The notes under the pieces were generated by a model that worked only from the letters and a program-made list of their open reading frames with translations, was not told the DNA's origin and ran no database searches. Below are positions 7,162 through 15,592 of a stretch of DNA of 64,000 nt, in pieces. A program made the position numbers and the translations under genes. Source of the stretch: Actinomycetes bacterium (GTDB taxonomy: Bacteria > Actinomycetota > Acidimicrobiia > Acidimicrobiales > Ilumatobacteraceae). Every line of letters starts with the position of its first letter. Positions within the stretch are counted from its first letter, which is position 1. Location: positions 1 to 64,000 of the forward strand of contig JANYCT010000081.1 in the NCBI GenBank assembly GCA_025360105.1, given 5' to 3'.

Positions 7162-8958
7162 TCACCCGGGAGCCAGGATGAGAATCACGCCGTCCGCGGC
7201 GTCTGTCCGTTGCTTGATGGCATTCGGGGGAAGCGCAGCGAGTGTCGCGGCAAGCTTGTCTGGCGACACGTACGCATAGCCTGACTCGTTCACCGTCGTC
7301 GTGACCTCGTCGAGTCCCGTGTCCATCGGCGTGGTGTGGATGACCACGTACTTGGCCCCGAGGTCTCGCAGTGTTTGTAGCGACGCTGCCGAGGGGAACG
7401 TGTTGAGCGAATCGACGATGGCCTCATACCCTGGCGGCGCGAAACCGGAGTACCCGTTTACGGTACGCAATGAGTCACCCGATGCCAGAACCATGCGTGT
7501 GGCCTCGAGGTACGCAAAGGTGGGTCCGAGTTCCAGTGGGGCCATAGGAAGCTCCGCAACGACGCCGTCGTTGGGTAGATCGGTGAGCTGTGCGTAGACC
7601 GAATCATGAGCGACGGTGGGGACGCGCACGATCGGGACGAACTGTGCGCTTTCGAACAGGATGAGACAGCTCAGCGCGGCGCAGAACACCAGACGCGCAG
7701 TTCGGGAACCGCGCCACTGCAGAAAGGCGGCCAACCCCATCGCGGCTGCACCGACGAGGGCAAGCTGAGTGAAGACGAACAGGCGCACGATTGCGAGCAT
7801 CGAACGGATGCCGGGAATGACCGCTTTGGCGAGATCGTAAAAGGGCATCTTGAGGCCGAGAATCGGGCCGCGACCGATGGCCACGGCGAAGGCAAAGATT
7901 CCCATGCCGGCGAGTGCGCTCAGCTCGGTTCTTCGTTCGGCGAACACGGACCGCACGCGTTGCGAGGCGACGAGCCCCAGCGCAGATGCCACGATCATCA
8001 CGGCGGCGAAGATGCCAATGTATGCAAAGTTCTCTGCGGACCTCGACGAGCTGTTGTTGTCGAGCAAGGCGATTCCACCGAGGTGCTTCGATAGTGGCGG
8101 CGCTGTGCGGAGGTCGCCGAGACGTAGAGCGAAACCAGCAGGGTACGCCCCGCGCGTGTTGGTCGTTGACTGGACTTCGCTATAGCGGACCGCCGTCGGA
8201 CCCACGAGGACCACGAGCATCACGAATCCCGCCGCCAGCGACGTGACGATTTGACGTAACGCTGGGTCGTGTCGACGTTGAATTGTGAGGACGAATGCAA
8301 TCACCGAGATCGACACGATCAGGATGAGCCCGTAGTAGGCAGTGGTGAGGAACTGCGCGGCCAAGACGGCGGCCAGCACGAGCCCTCTGGCGATGCTGGG
8401 TCGGTCGAACAGGCGGAACACCAACAGCAGCGCGAGAGGGATGAAGAATGCGAACATGAGCTGGTAGTGGCCGGTCTGAGTGAGGCGGATGGTGCTGAAG
8501 GTAAAGGCCAGACTGCCGACGATCGAGACCGAGCGACACGCGGTGAGCCGCACGAGGAGTAGATAGGTGCATTCGAGGCACAACACCCACGCCATGATGT
8601 AGAGCACATTGAAGGCGACAACCGGGGATCCCGTGACGGCATCGATAGCTCGGAACGGCAGAGTCAGCGGCAGAAACGTGTCGGTGTAGGCCATCACGTT
8701 GTGGCCGCTCGAGAACATCGGCCCCTGCCAGAAACCTGAATAGAACGAAGTCGACCGGGCCGACCCCCAGCGAAGGAGCGCCAAGATCAGAAAGGCATCG
8801 CCGGGGTTGCCGGGAACGTGCGTGGAGAAGCGCTTGATCTCTGGAAATGCCATGGAGAACGAGACAACGACGAATCCGAGCAAACGTGCCACAACCCACG
8901 CGACGCGCCTACGGTTGATGTCGCGCCAGCGCTGCGCTCGCTCCCGGAGTTTGCTCAT
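7162..8958 (-). CDS. Large polytopic membrane protein, GT-C or YfhO-like
   Basis: About 598 residues with a dozen or so hydrophobic helices, beginning after a basic N-terminus (SKLRERAQRWRDINRRR). The first extracytoplasmic loop contains several aromatic and acidic residues, and the C-terminal soluble domain is about 120 residues. This layout fits lipid-linked sugar-dependent GT-C glycosyltransferases or YfhO-family proteins, but I see no decisive motif, so the role is inferred from context inside the polysaccharide locus. The ATG at 8958 is preferred over the GTG at 8976 because a TACGGT -10 element and an AAAGGA lie between them. Confidence 0.8.
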   Translation of the reverse strand: MSKLRERAQRWRDINRRRVAWVVARLLGFVVVSFSMAFPEIKRFSTHVPGNPGDAFLILALLRWGSARSTSFYSGFWQGPMFSSGHNVMAYTDTFLPLTLPFRAIDAVTGSPVVAFNVLYIMAWVLCLECTYLLLVRLTACRSVSIVGSLAFTFSTIRLTQTGHYQLMFAFFIPLALLLVFRLFDRPSIARGLVLAAVLAAQFLTTAYYGLILIVSISVIAFVLTIQRRHDPALRQIVTSLAAGFVMLVVLVGPTAVRYSEVQSTTNTRGAYPAGFALRLGDLRTAPPLSKHLGGIALLDNNSSSRSAENFAYIGIFAAVMIVASALGLVASQRVRSVFAERRTELSALAGMGIFAFAVAIGRGPILGLKMPFYDLAKAVIPGIRSMLAIVRLFVFTQLALVGAAAMGLAAFLQWRGSRTARLVFCAALSCLILFESAQFVPIVRVPTVAHDSVYAQLTDLPNDGVVAELPMAPLELGPTFAYLEATRMVLASGDSLRTVNGYSGFAPPGYEAIVDSLNTFPSAASLQTLRDLGAKYVVIHTTPMDTGLDEVTTTVNESGYAYVSPDKLAATLAALPPNAIKQRTDAADGVILILAPG

Positions 8959-8965
8959 TCCTTTC

Positions 8966-8971
8966 ACCGTA
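8966..8971 (-). promoter_or_regulatory. -10 element TACGGT for the gene starting at 8958
   Basis: Read on the minus strand, TACGGT ends 7 nt before ATG 8958. An AAAGGA abuts the ATG, so initiation may be leaderless or short-leader. Confidence 0.5.
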
Positions 8972-9128
8972 CTCACTCGGTGTGCGCCTCATTGGGAGGT
9001 GCGCTTGGCCCGACGCGTGGTGCCTGCGTCGGCTCGATCGGGGCGCTAGCCTTACTGTTCAGAACCGGACGGCAAATGACCAGGAGGGCCCCCTGGCAGC
9101 GCGGTCCGCTGTCTCGGGAGCTAATGAC

Positions 9129-10388
9129 GTGGAGACGCAGGTGAGCTGGTCCGTGACCGAAGCGGAATTGATACGTCGAGCCACGGCTGTCGTCAGGAAT
9201 TCAGGCAGCGAGACCGGTCCGCAGCCGGTCTCGTCGCCAAGTCGCGATGCGTTGCAGCAAATACACACCAATGCCTCGGAATCACTGGCTCGGTTGCAGG
9301 CGGCCCACGATGCATTGCTGGCTCCGTCGCTCGAGCCGGTCGAAGGCATCGTCCTCGGTCTGAAGCGCTTCGCAAAACGGTTGGTGCGCAAGCTAGTCGG
9401 CTGGTACGTCGAACCGCGCTGGGTCGTCCAACGCGAGTTCAACGCCGAAGCGATTCGAAGTGTCAATCTCTCGCTGGAAGCGACGAGGCAGCTAGAAGAC
9501 CAAGTGCTCTCCATGGAACACGCCGCCGATGTGACGCGCCAGTCGCAGATGCAGCTCGCTGCTGAACTGAACGCGTTGCGCGAGCAATCCGCCGAGTACA
9601 CCGTCGTTGCTCGTCACCTCGTCACGCGTGCTGACGCTTCCAGGTTGGAGATCGAGCGGTTGGCCGAGCAACTGCCCGCACTCTACGAACGAGTCGGGGT
9701 ATACAACGCGGGCCCCGTCGGGTTCGACTATGTGGCGTTCGAGAATCGGTTCCGAGGCGACAGCGCCAACATTGCGGCCAACCAGCGTCACTATGCAGAG
9801 CAGTTCGGGCCCCCGCAGGCCCCCGGCGTCGTCGCCGACATCGGATGCGGTCGAGGGGAAATGGTCGCGAATCTGATCGCAGCTGGCCACGATGCCATCG
9901 GCATCGACAGCGATCCGGACATGATCGCGAAATGCGAGAGCGGCGCGCTTCCCGTGCTGCAGGCGAACGGTCTCTCGTGGCTTGACGAACAAGAACCGGA
10001 CACACTGAAGGGGGTGTTCTGCGCGCAAGTCGTCGAACACCTGGTTGCGTCGGAGCTGGAACGATTCGTGATGGCGGCGTTACGGGCTCTGCGCCCTGGC
10101 GGGATCCTCATCATGGAGACCATCAACCCGCGCAGCCTATTCGCGCTCGCAAACAACTTCTTCGCCGATGTCACTCATGTTCGTCCGGTGCATCCCGAGA
10201 CGCTCCGATTCATCTGCGAGCAGGCAGGATTCAGTAACACTTTGCTCGAGGAGCGATCGTTGCACCCGATGATGGTCCTGCATGGCCTCGACAGCACCGA
10301 GCAATCTGACGCGGCTGGCGACGACGTCAACAATCTGATCCGTACCGTCTACGGCTTCCAGGACTACGCGCTCAAAGCAATCAAATGA
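9129..10388 (+). CDS. SAM methyltransferase with N-terminal coiled coil (WbdD-like logic)
   Basis: About 419 residues. Residues 1-230 are Glu/Ala/Leu/Arg-rich and predicted helical with coiled-coil stretches (for example MQLAAELNALREQSAEY). Then comes a class I methyltransferase domain with motif I VADIGCGRGEM near 236, GIDSDPDMI, FCAQVVEHL and LRPGGILIMETINP. NNFFADVTHVRPVHPET is typical of methyltransferases in O-antigen and S-layer glycan loci. The start is uncertain: GTG 9129 has GGGAG 8 nt upstream and GTG 9141 has GGAG 6 nt upstream. The stop overlaps the next start (ATGA), coupling it to the multi-domain GT4 gene. I infer a role in capping the glycan chain. Confidence 0.85.
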   Translation: METQVSWSVTEAELIRRATAVVRNSGSETGPQPVSSPSRDALQQIHTNASESLARLQAAHDALLAPSLEPVEGIVLGLKRFAKRLVRKLVGWYVEPRWVVQREFNAEAIRSVNLSLEATRQLEDQVLSMEHAADVTRQSQMQLAAELNALREQSAEYTVVARHLVTRADASRLEIERLAEQLPALYERVGVYNAGPVGFDYVAFENRFRGDSANIAANQRHYAEQFGPPQAPGVVADIGCGRGEMVANLIAAGHDAIGIDSDPDMIAKCESGALPVLQANGLSWLDEQEPDTLKGVFCAQVVEHLVASELERFVMAALRALRPGGILIMETINPRSLFALANNFFADVTHVRPVHPETLRFICEQAGFSNTLLEERSLHPMMVLHGLDSTEQSDAAGDDVNNLIRTVYGFQDYALKAIK

Positions 10389-13171
10389 GCCGTCGCACAC
10401 AAGCGGTCCATCAGATGGTCCTCGGTGGGGCCTCGAATGACATGTTGCGTTCGCAGTTGTTCGCCTGGCAGGCGGTGCTGAACGGCTTGGGGGCTCCCTC
10501 CACCATCTACTCGTCTGTCGTTGATCCTGCGTTCAACGAGGCGATGACGCCGATCGAGAGCTATCGCCCCAGACCCGACGAAACGCTCATCGTGCATCAC
10601 GGCTGGGGGGTCGAAGGATTGGAGCAGGTTCTGGCCGTCGCTCCGAGGGTGGTGACTGCCTACCGCGATGTGACATCGCTGGCGATAACGGGCACTGCGG
10701 CGGATCGACGTGCGGCGGACCTGGGTCGGCGTCAACTTCGCCTGCTCGCCCGACGCTCCGTCGGCGCGATCGTTGGGTCCACTGTCGAACGGCGTGAGCT
10801 GCTGCGCGCGGGCTTCTCAGCCGTGTGGGTGCTGGATGACGCGAACGATGCCGTTGGCGTTCTCGGCGAGGTTGTGGGGGAGGCCACGCAGCCATCTGGG
10901 ATGGTCACGGTTCAGGTTCAGGGACCCTTCGAAACGAGTTACAGCTTGGCCATCCTCAACCGCGAGTTGGCACTCGGACTGGCCGCCTACCCGCGGTTCG
11001 ATGTGTCGATCTTCGCCACGGAGGGCCCGGGCGACTACATCCCGCTCGAACGGGATCTTGCAGCGATTCCGGAGGCCGCTGCCCTCTACGCGAAGGCCGA
11101 CCGCTGTCGATTTCCCGACGTCGTCATCCGCCAGATGTTCCCGCCTCGCGTCGCTGATGCCCCAGGTGGGCTGAATCTGCAGTTCTTCGCATGGGAGGAG
11201 AGCCGCATCCCCGACGAATACGTCGAAGGTTTCAATCGTCATCTTGATGGCATCGGTGCGACGTCGTCGTTCGTTGCTCAGGTGCTGCGAGATTCGGGAG
11301 TCGACGTGCCGATTGAGGTGGTGGGAGATGCGGTCCATCGACCAATCTCGGCCAACGTTGAGCAACACGAACTGCTCGCCGAACTCCCCGCGTTCCGCTT
11401 CCTGCACATCAGCTCCGCCTTCCCCCGCAAGGGTGTCGATGTCCTTCTGAACGCGTACTTCGACAACTTCTCGGCCGACGACGACGTGACCTTGATCCTG
11501 AAGACCTTCCCCAATCCGCACAACGAGGTTGCCACGCACTTGGCCGAGTTGCGCGCCACCCACCCCCATGCGCCTGACGTGCGTTGGATCAATCACGATA
11601 TGACGCCGGAAGAGATCGACTCGTTGTATGGGCTGGCCTCGTGTCTCGTGCACCCATGTCGGGGCGAGGGATTCGGCCTCCCGGTCGCGGAGGCAATGTT
11701 GGCGCGGGTACCCGTCATCGCGCCCGCTAGCACCGGGCTTGCGGATTTTGTCAGCGATGACACTGCGCTCACCGTGCCGTTCGAGATGGTGGGGGCCCGA
11801 AGCCATCTGTCGATTCCGGGTTCGTTGTGGGCTGAGCCCGATGGCGCCGCGGTGGGGCGTCAGATGCGGGCACTCTTCAGCGACCCCGCTGATCCCTCGG
11901 TGCTTCGGCGAGTCGATGCGGCCGAGCAACTGATCTCGACGCGGTACTCGCGCGACGCTTGGGCGACGAGATGGCACGATTTCGTCGAGGCTCGTCGGCG
12001 TCGCATGCGCGCGCCCAGAGTCGCGCTGATCACCACATGGAACTCGCGGTGCGGCATCGCTGAGTACAGCGCCGATCTCGTTGGCGAGGCCGGCGCGCAA
12101 TGGGATGTCGAACTCTACGCGAATTCCAATGCCGAGCCGGTCGATCCGCTACGCGATGAGTTCGTGGCGAGATCTTGGATCGCCGATCCGCGGGCTCCGA
12201 CCGACGATCTCCAGCAGTACCTCGCCCGTTCTGACGCCGAACTTGTCCATGTGCAGTACAACTTCGGCTTCCTCGGTCTGACCCAGCTTGCGCAGCTGAT
12301 CGAGACCGAGAGCCCGAACAGGCCTGTCATCGTGACGCTGCACCGCACGGAGGACCTAGAGTCCCCTGAGCTGATCGTACGTCTGGGCCAGATTCGCAAC
12401 GCGCTTGCCACGGCCGATCGGCTGGTCGTTCACCAGGCTGCCGATGAATTCCGGATGAGAGACCTCGGGCTGACCAATATCGCACGCATTCCCATCGGGG
12501 TGCCCACGGGGCTCGGCCGACCGGTGAACGAGGTTCGAAATCTGCTCGGACTCGACATTGATCTACCGGTGATCGGCACCTACGGATTCATCCTGCCCCA
12601 CAAAGGGACGCTCGAGCTGATCCGGGCCGTCGCGGAGTTGAAGCAACAGGGTGTACATGTGGCCTTGCTCGGGCTCTGCGCTATTCACCCGGATCCCGCT
12701 TCGAGCGCTTACGCCTCAGAGTGTGCAGCAGAAGTAGAGCGCCTCGGCCTGAACGATGTCGTTCGGCTCATCACCGACTTCCTGCCAGCCGACGTATCGC
12801 AATTGTTGCTGGGCGTAGCCGATGTCATCGTGCTGCCTTATCACGAAACCGCCGAATCGTCGAGCGCTTCTCTGCGCTCGGTGTTATCGGTGGGCAGGCC
12901 CATCATCGCCACTGACCTCGCGATATTCCGGGACGCCCGAGACGCTCTGATGCTGGTTGATCCACCCGGCACGGCCACAGCGCTGGCCGAGGCCATTCGT
13001 CGCTTGGTCGGCGATTCGACGCTCGTGGAAACTCTCACGCAACAGTCGGTCTCTCTGGCTCACGGCTCGAGCATCGGTCGATCTACAGCGGCCCACACCG
13101 AGATGTATCATGATGTGCTCGAGGCTCGAGCCGGTATCGCTGCAGTCTCGCCGAGCGCACGTGCGGGCTGA
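10385..13171 (+). CDS. Multi-domain GT4 glycosyltransferase (at least two GT-B units)
   Basis: 928 residues. Residues 1-170 look like an isolated Rossmann half (ETLIVHHGWG, VVTAYRDVTS). Residues about 175-540 form a full GT4 unit, with HISSAFPRKGVDVLLNAYF and the donor-binding EGFGLPVAEAML. Residues about 545-915 form a second GT4-like unit with NSRCGIAEYSADL, YGFILPHKGTLELI and a degenerate acceptor segment LPYHETAESSSASL. Tandem GT4 proteins of this kind polymerise alternating linkages in ABC-exported polysaccharides. The gene is coupled by ATGA to the methyltransferase in front and converges on wzt with a 2-bp gap. Confidence 0.9.
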   Translation: MSRRTQAVHQMVLGGASNDMLRSQLFAWQAVLNGLGAPSTIYSSVVDPAFNEAMTPIESYRPRPDETLIVHHGWGVEGLEQVLAVAPRVVTAYRDVTSLAITGTAADRRAADLGRRQLRLLARRSVGAIVGSTVERRELLRAGFSAVWVLDDANDAVGVLGEVVGEATQPSGMVTVQVQGPFETSYSLAILNRELALGLAAYPRFDVSIFATEGPGDYIPLERDLAAIPEAAALYAKADRCRFPDVVIRQMFPPRVADAPGGLNLQFFAWEESRIPDEYVEGFNRHLDGIGATSSFVAQVLRDSGVDVPIEVVGDAVHRPISANVEQHELLAELPAFRFLHISSAFPRKGVDVLLNAYFDNFSADDDVTLILKTFPNPHNEVATHLAELRATHPHAPDVRWINHDMTPEEIDSLYGLASCLVHPCRGEGFGLPVAEAMLARVPVIAPASTGLADFVSDDTALTVPFEMVGARSHLSIPGSLWAEPDGAAVGRQMRALFSDPADPSVLRRVDAAEQLISTRYSRDAWATRWHDFVEARRRRMRAPRVALITTWNSRCGIAEYSADLVGEAGAQWDVELYANSNAEPVDPLRDEFVARSWIADPRAPTDDLQQYLARSDAELVHVQYNFGFLGLTQLAQLIETESPNRPVIVTLHRTEDLESPELIVRLGQIRNALATADRLVVHQAADEFRMRDLGLTNIARIPIGVPTGLGRPVNEVRNLLGLDIDLPVIGTYGFILPHKGTLELIRAVAELKQQGVHVALLGLCAIHPDPASSAYASECAAEVERLGLNDVVRLITDFLPADVSQLLLGVADVIVLPYHETAESSSASLRSVLSVGRPIIATDLAIFRDARDALMLVDPPGTATALAEAIRRLVGDSTLVETLTQQSVSLAHGSSIGRSTAAHTEMYHDVLEARAGIAAVSPSARAG

Positions 13172-13173
13172 GC

Positions 13174-14367
13174 TCAGTTGATCGTCCATCGTGGCCGCAT
13201 CGTGACGAGGGCTCCCGTCTCATATGGCTTGCCCGACATCACGTCGAACCGCAACGCAAGGTGAACGTTGTCGTATTCGTGTTGTCGATTGAAGTCGGTG
13301 ACCGTGGTATGCACGTCGTAGGTACCGGGCAGCAGACTTACCGAGTCCATCTCGATGTCAATGTGCCCGTCACCCGACACCATCTCGGGAATCAAACCAA
13401 CATCGCGCGTGCACGGCGCGGTGACCGTCGCGCCGCCGAGACTTTCGATCTCGAAGCCAAAGACCGGCTTCGGCACCGGCCTGGCCGCGTGATAGTTCAG
13501 GCGCAACCGGATCGAATCAGACGTGCGGAACCGTTTGACTGCGTCGGGGTTGTCGTCGATGAACAACTCGACCGATGTGATCTGCAGTTCTCCAGAACCG
13601 CGGCGTACCCGGCCATCAACATCGCGGTTGCGATTCCCCAGCATCATCTCGGTGTATGCCTCGACCAGGTCGGACGGGTCGCCCTCGCCGGTGATCTTGC
13701 CGTGCGTGAGCCAGATCGCCCGGTCGCACATGTTCTTCACGCTGCCGAGGTCGTGGGTGACGAGCACGATGGTGCGACCGTCGTTGCGGAACTCGACGAA
13801 CTTCTCGAGACAACGCTGCTGGAAGGTGACGTCGCCGACGGCGAGGATCTCGTCGACGATGAGCAGGCGTGGGTCCACGTTGATGGCCACGGCGAACGCA
13901 AGCCGAACGTACATGCCTGACGAATATGTCTTGACCGGTGCATCGATGAAGCTCTCGAGACCAGAGAACTCGACGATCTCGTCGAAACGTGCGGCGATCT
14001 CGCGCCGGCCCATGCCGAGGATGGCCGCGTTGAGAAAGATGTTGTCTCGACCAGACAGTTCGGGGTGGAAACCGGCACCCAACTCGAGCAGTGCCGACAT
14101 GCGTTTGTGCACCTTCACCCACCCAAGGTTTGGCTGCAGGATGCCGGCCATGCACTTCAGCAGGGTGGACTTGCCCGAGCCGTTTTGGCCGATGACACCG
14201 AAGACCTCGCCTTCGTGCACCGTGAACGACACGTCGTCGAGGGCGGTGAACTCGGCGAAACGGTTGCGCCCACGCGCTGCGACGAGTTGTTTCAGGGAGT
14301 TGGTTTTTTCGCTGTGTAGGCGGAAGTTCTTCGTGACGTGGGAGACCTCGAGGGCGATGTCGTGCAT
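13174..14367 (-). CDS. wzt: Polysaccharide ABC exporter ATPase with C-terminal glycan-binding domain
   Basis: 397 residues. Walker A is GQNGSGKST at 60-68, the signature reads YSSGM near 138-142, Walker B is LLIVDEILAVGD near 158, and the H-loop is LVTHDLGS. Residues about 245-397 form a beta-rich extension (GELQITSVELFIDD, LRLNYHA, PGTYDVHTTV) matching the Wzt C-terminal domain that recognises the finished, end-modified glycan before export. It works with the permease encoded 3 nt downstream at 14371 in the same direction of transcription order permease - ATPase. It acts at the cytoplasmic membrane face. Confidence 0.95.
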   Translation of the reverse strand: MHDIALEVSHVTKNFRLHSEKTNSLKQLVAARGRNRFAEFTALDDVSFTVHEGEVFGVIGQNGSGKSTLLKCMAGILQPNLGWVKVHKRMSALLELGAGFHPELSGRDNIFLNAAILGMGRREIAARFDEIVEFSGLESFIDAPVKTYSSGMYVRLAFAVAINVDPRLLIVDEILAVGDVTFQQRCLEKFVEFRNDGRTIVLVTHDLGSVKNMCDRAIWLTHGKITGEGDPSDLVEAYTEMMLGNRNRDVDGRVRRGSGELQITSVELFIDDNPDAVKRFRTSDSIRLRLNYHAARPVPKPVFGFEIESLGGATVTAPCTRDVGLIPEMVSGDGHIDIEMDSVSLLPGTYDVHTTVTDFNRQHEYDNVHLALRFDVMSGKPYETGALVTMRPRWTIN

Positions 14368-14370
14368 GGC

Positions 14371-15168
14371 CTACATCTCCTCGGCGAACTTGGGCGAGAG
14401 GCCGTTGAAGATCCACACGCCGATGAAGAACGAGCCGAATCCAAGCACCGCGAGTTCACCAAGTCGGCCGAACCCGGGGATGCGGTTGTCATACATGATG
14501 TTGTGCGAGGCCGTGATGAAGCTGCCGGTGGGGCCGTAGTTGGCGAGCAAGACGAGCGGGCGCAGGCTAATGGCCTGCGGAAAGTAGATGATGGGTGTGG
14601 CGTAAAAGAGCAGTTGCGACACGATGGTCCACAGGTAGTTCACGTCATGGTAGAACACGTTCGCGGCCGCAAGCACGAGTGCCACGCCGGTGGTGAACAG
14701 CGCGAGCATGCACATCACAGCGATCATCAGCGGCAGCCACGGCAGGACCATGCTGCCCGAGAGCAGCAGTGCAATGGTGAGTATCGAAAGCTCGATCATG
14801 AGCGTCACGAACTGGGCAATGACCACCGAGAACACCAGATGCTCGTGCGGGAACTGCACCTTCTTGATGAGGCCCGCCCCGCCTTGAACGGCCCCCATCG
14901 ACACTGACGTGGTGATCGCGAAGAAGTTGAATGGCAGCAGACCGGCCAGGAAATAGAGCGGGAAGTTACGCAGCCCGCTGGGATCGCCAGGGATGGCATT
15001 CTGGCGAAAAACGTATTTGAAGATGATCGTGAAGATGAGCATCTGCGACAGCGGGTTCAACAGACTCCACGCCCAGCCCAGGATCGACTTCTTGTAACGC
15101 GTGCGAAGCTCTTTCAGCGACAGCAGGTACAACAGGTTGCGATGCGCCATCGCCGATCGAAGTGACAT
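14371..15168 (-). CDS. wzm: Polysaccharide ABC exporter permease
   Basis: About 265 residues, an ABC-2 type permease. The N-terminal cytoplasmic LKELRTRYKKSILGWAWSLL is the standard amphipathic gate segment of Wzm/TagG, followed by six hydrophobic helices and the typical FYATPIIYFP loop. It forms the membrane channel with Wzt encoded immediately downstream (3-nt gap). I start at ATG 15168 because the family begins about 10 residues before the RTRYKKS motif; ATG 15150 is also possible. The frame stays open far upstream, but that part overlaps the divergent coiled-coil gene and is not protein-like. Confidence 0.93.
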   Translation of the reverse strand: MSLRSAMAHRNLLYLLSLKELRTRYKKSILGWAWSLLNPLSQMLIFTIIFKYVFRQNAIPGDPSGLRNFPLYFLAGLLPFNFFAITTSVSMGAVQGGAGLIKKVQFPHEHLVFSVVIAQFVTLMIELSILTIALLLSGSMVLPWLPLMIAVMCMLALFTTGVALVLAAANVFYHDVNYLWTIVSQLLFYATPIIYFPQAISLRPLVLLANYGPTGSFITASHNIMYDNRIPGFGRLGELAVLGFGSFFIGVWIFNGLSPKFAEEM

Positions 15169-15245
15169 GAAGGCATCAGTGTAGTTGCCGTCGACCGCTG
15201 ACCGACTGCACGCCGTGGCTCCGGCGAAGGTCATCAACAGGCGGC

Positions 15246-15251
15246 TAGCCT
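15246..15251 (+). promoter_or_regulatory. -10 element TAGCCT, leaderless start at 15260
   Basis: TAGCCT ends 8 nt before ATG 15260, and there is no Shine-Dalgarno between them. Confidence 0.55.
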
Positions 15252-15259
15252 GTGCTTCT

Positions 15260-15592
15260 ATGCCCGCGAAGCCCGTCAGTGCCGCCGATTCCACGGAAAC
15301 CGAACTCGAACAACTCCGGGCCGAGGTGGCCCGCCTGCGTGACGTGATCGGCCCGAACGAGCAGTCGTATGTGCAGTTGCGTACCGACGTGTGGAGCGCT
15401 CGTGATGCCGTGATCGGCGCGGAGGCCGAAATGGGCCTGCTCAAAGGCCAGGTGCGTTCGCTACAGGCCGAGGTCGCTCGGGCCGTGAAAGAACAGCAGT
15501 GGTTCAAAGACGAGATCCTGCTGCGGATCAAATCGTGGCGCACATATCTGCGCCGCCTCGTGCTGAAGATTCGTCGAACGTTGCTGAAATGA
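15260..15592 (+). CDS. Small coiled-coil protein coupled to GT2
   Basis: 110 residues. Residues 12-85 are heptad-like and rich in Glu, Leu, Ala and Arg (ELEQLRAEVARLRDVIG), and the C-terminus is strongly basic (SWRTYLRRLVLKIRRTLLK), which could lie on the membrane. There is no catalytic motif. Its stop overlaps the start of the two-domain GT2 gene as ATGA, so the pair is translationally coupled. I infer a scaffold or regulator of the glycosyltransferase. Similar small coiled-coil genes lie at 19465 and 36393. The start is fixed by the leaderless -10 element. Confidence 0.75.
   Translation: MPAKPVSAADSTETELEQLRAEVARLRDVIGPNEQSYVQLRTDVWSARDAVIGAEAEMGLLKGQVRSLQAEVARAVKEQQWFKDEILLRIKSWRTYLRRLVLKIRRTLLK

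Noticed and set aside
7139-7178. Bidirectional terminator between the methyltransferase and the membrane protein
   Set aside because: TCCTGG/CCAGGA with an inner CGGG/CCCG can pair, but arms are short and half lies in coding sequence.
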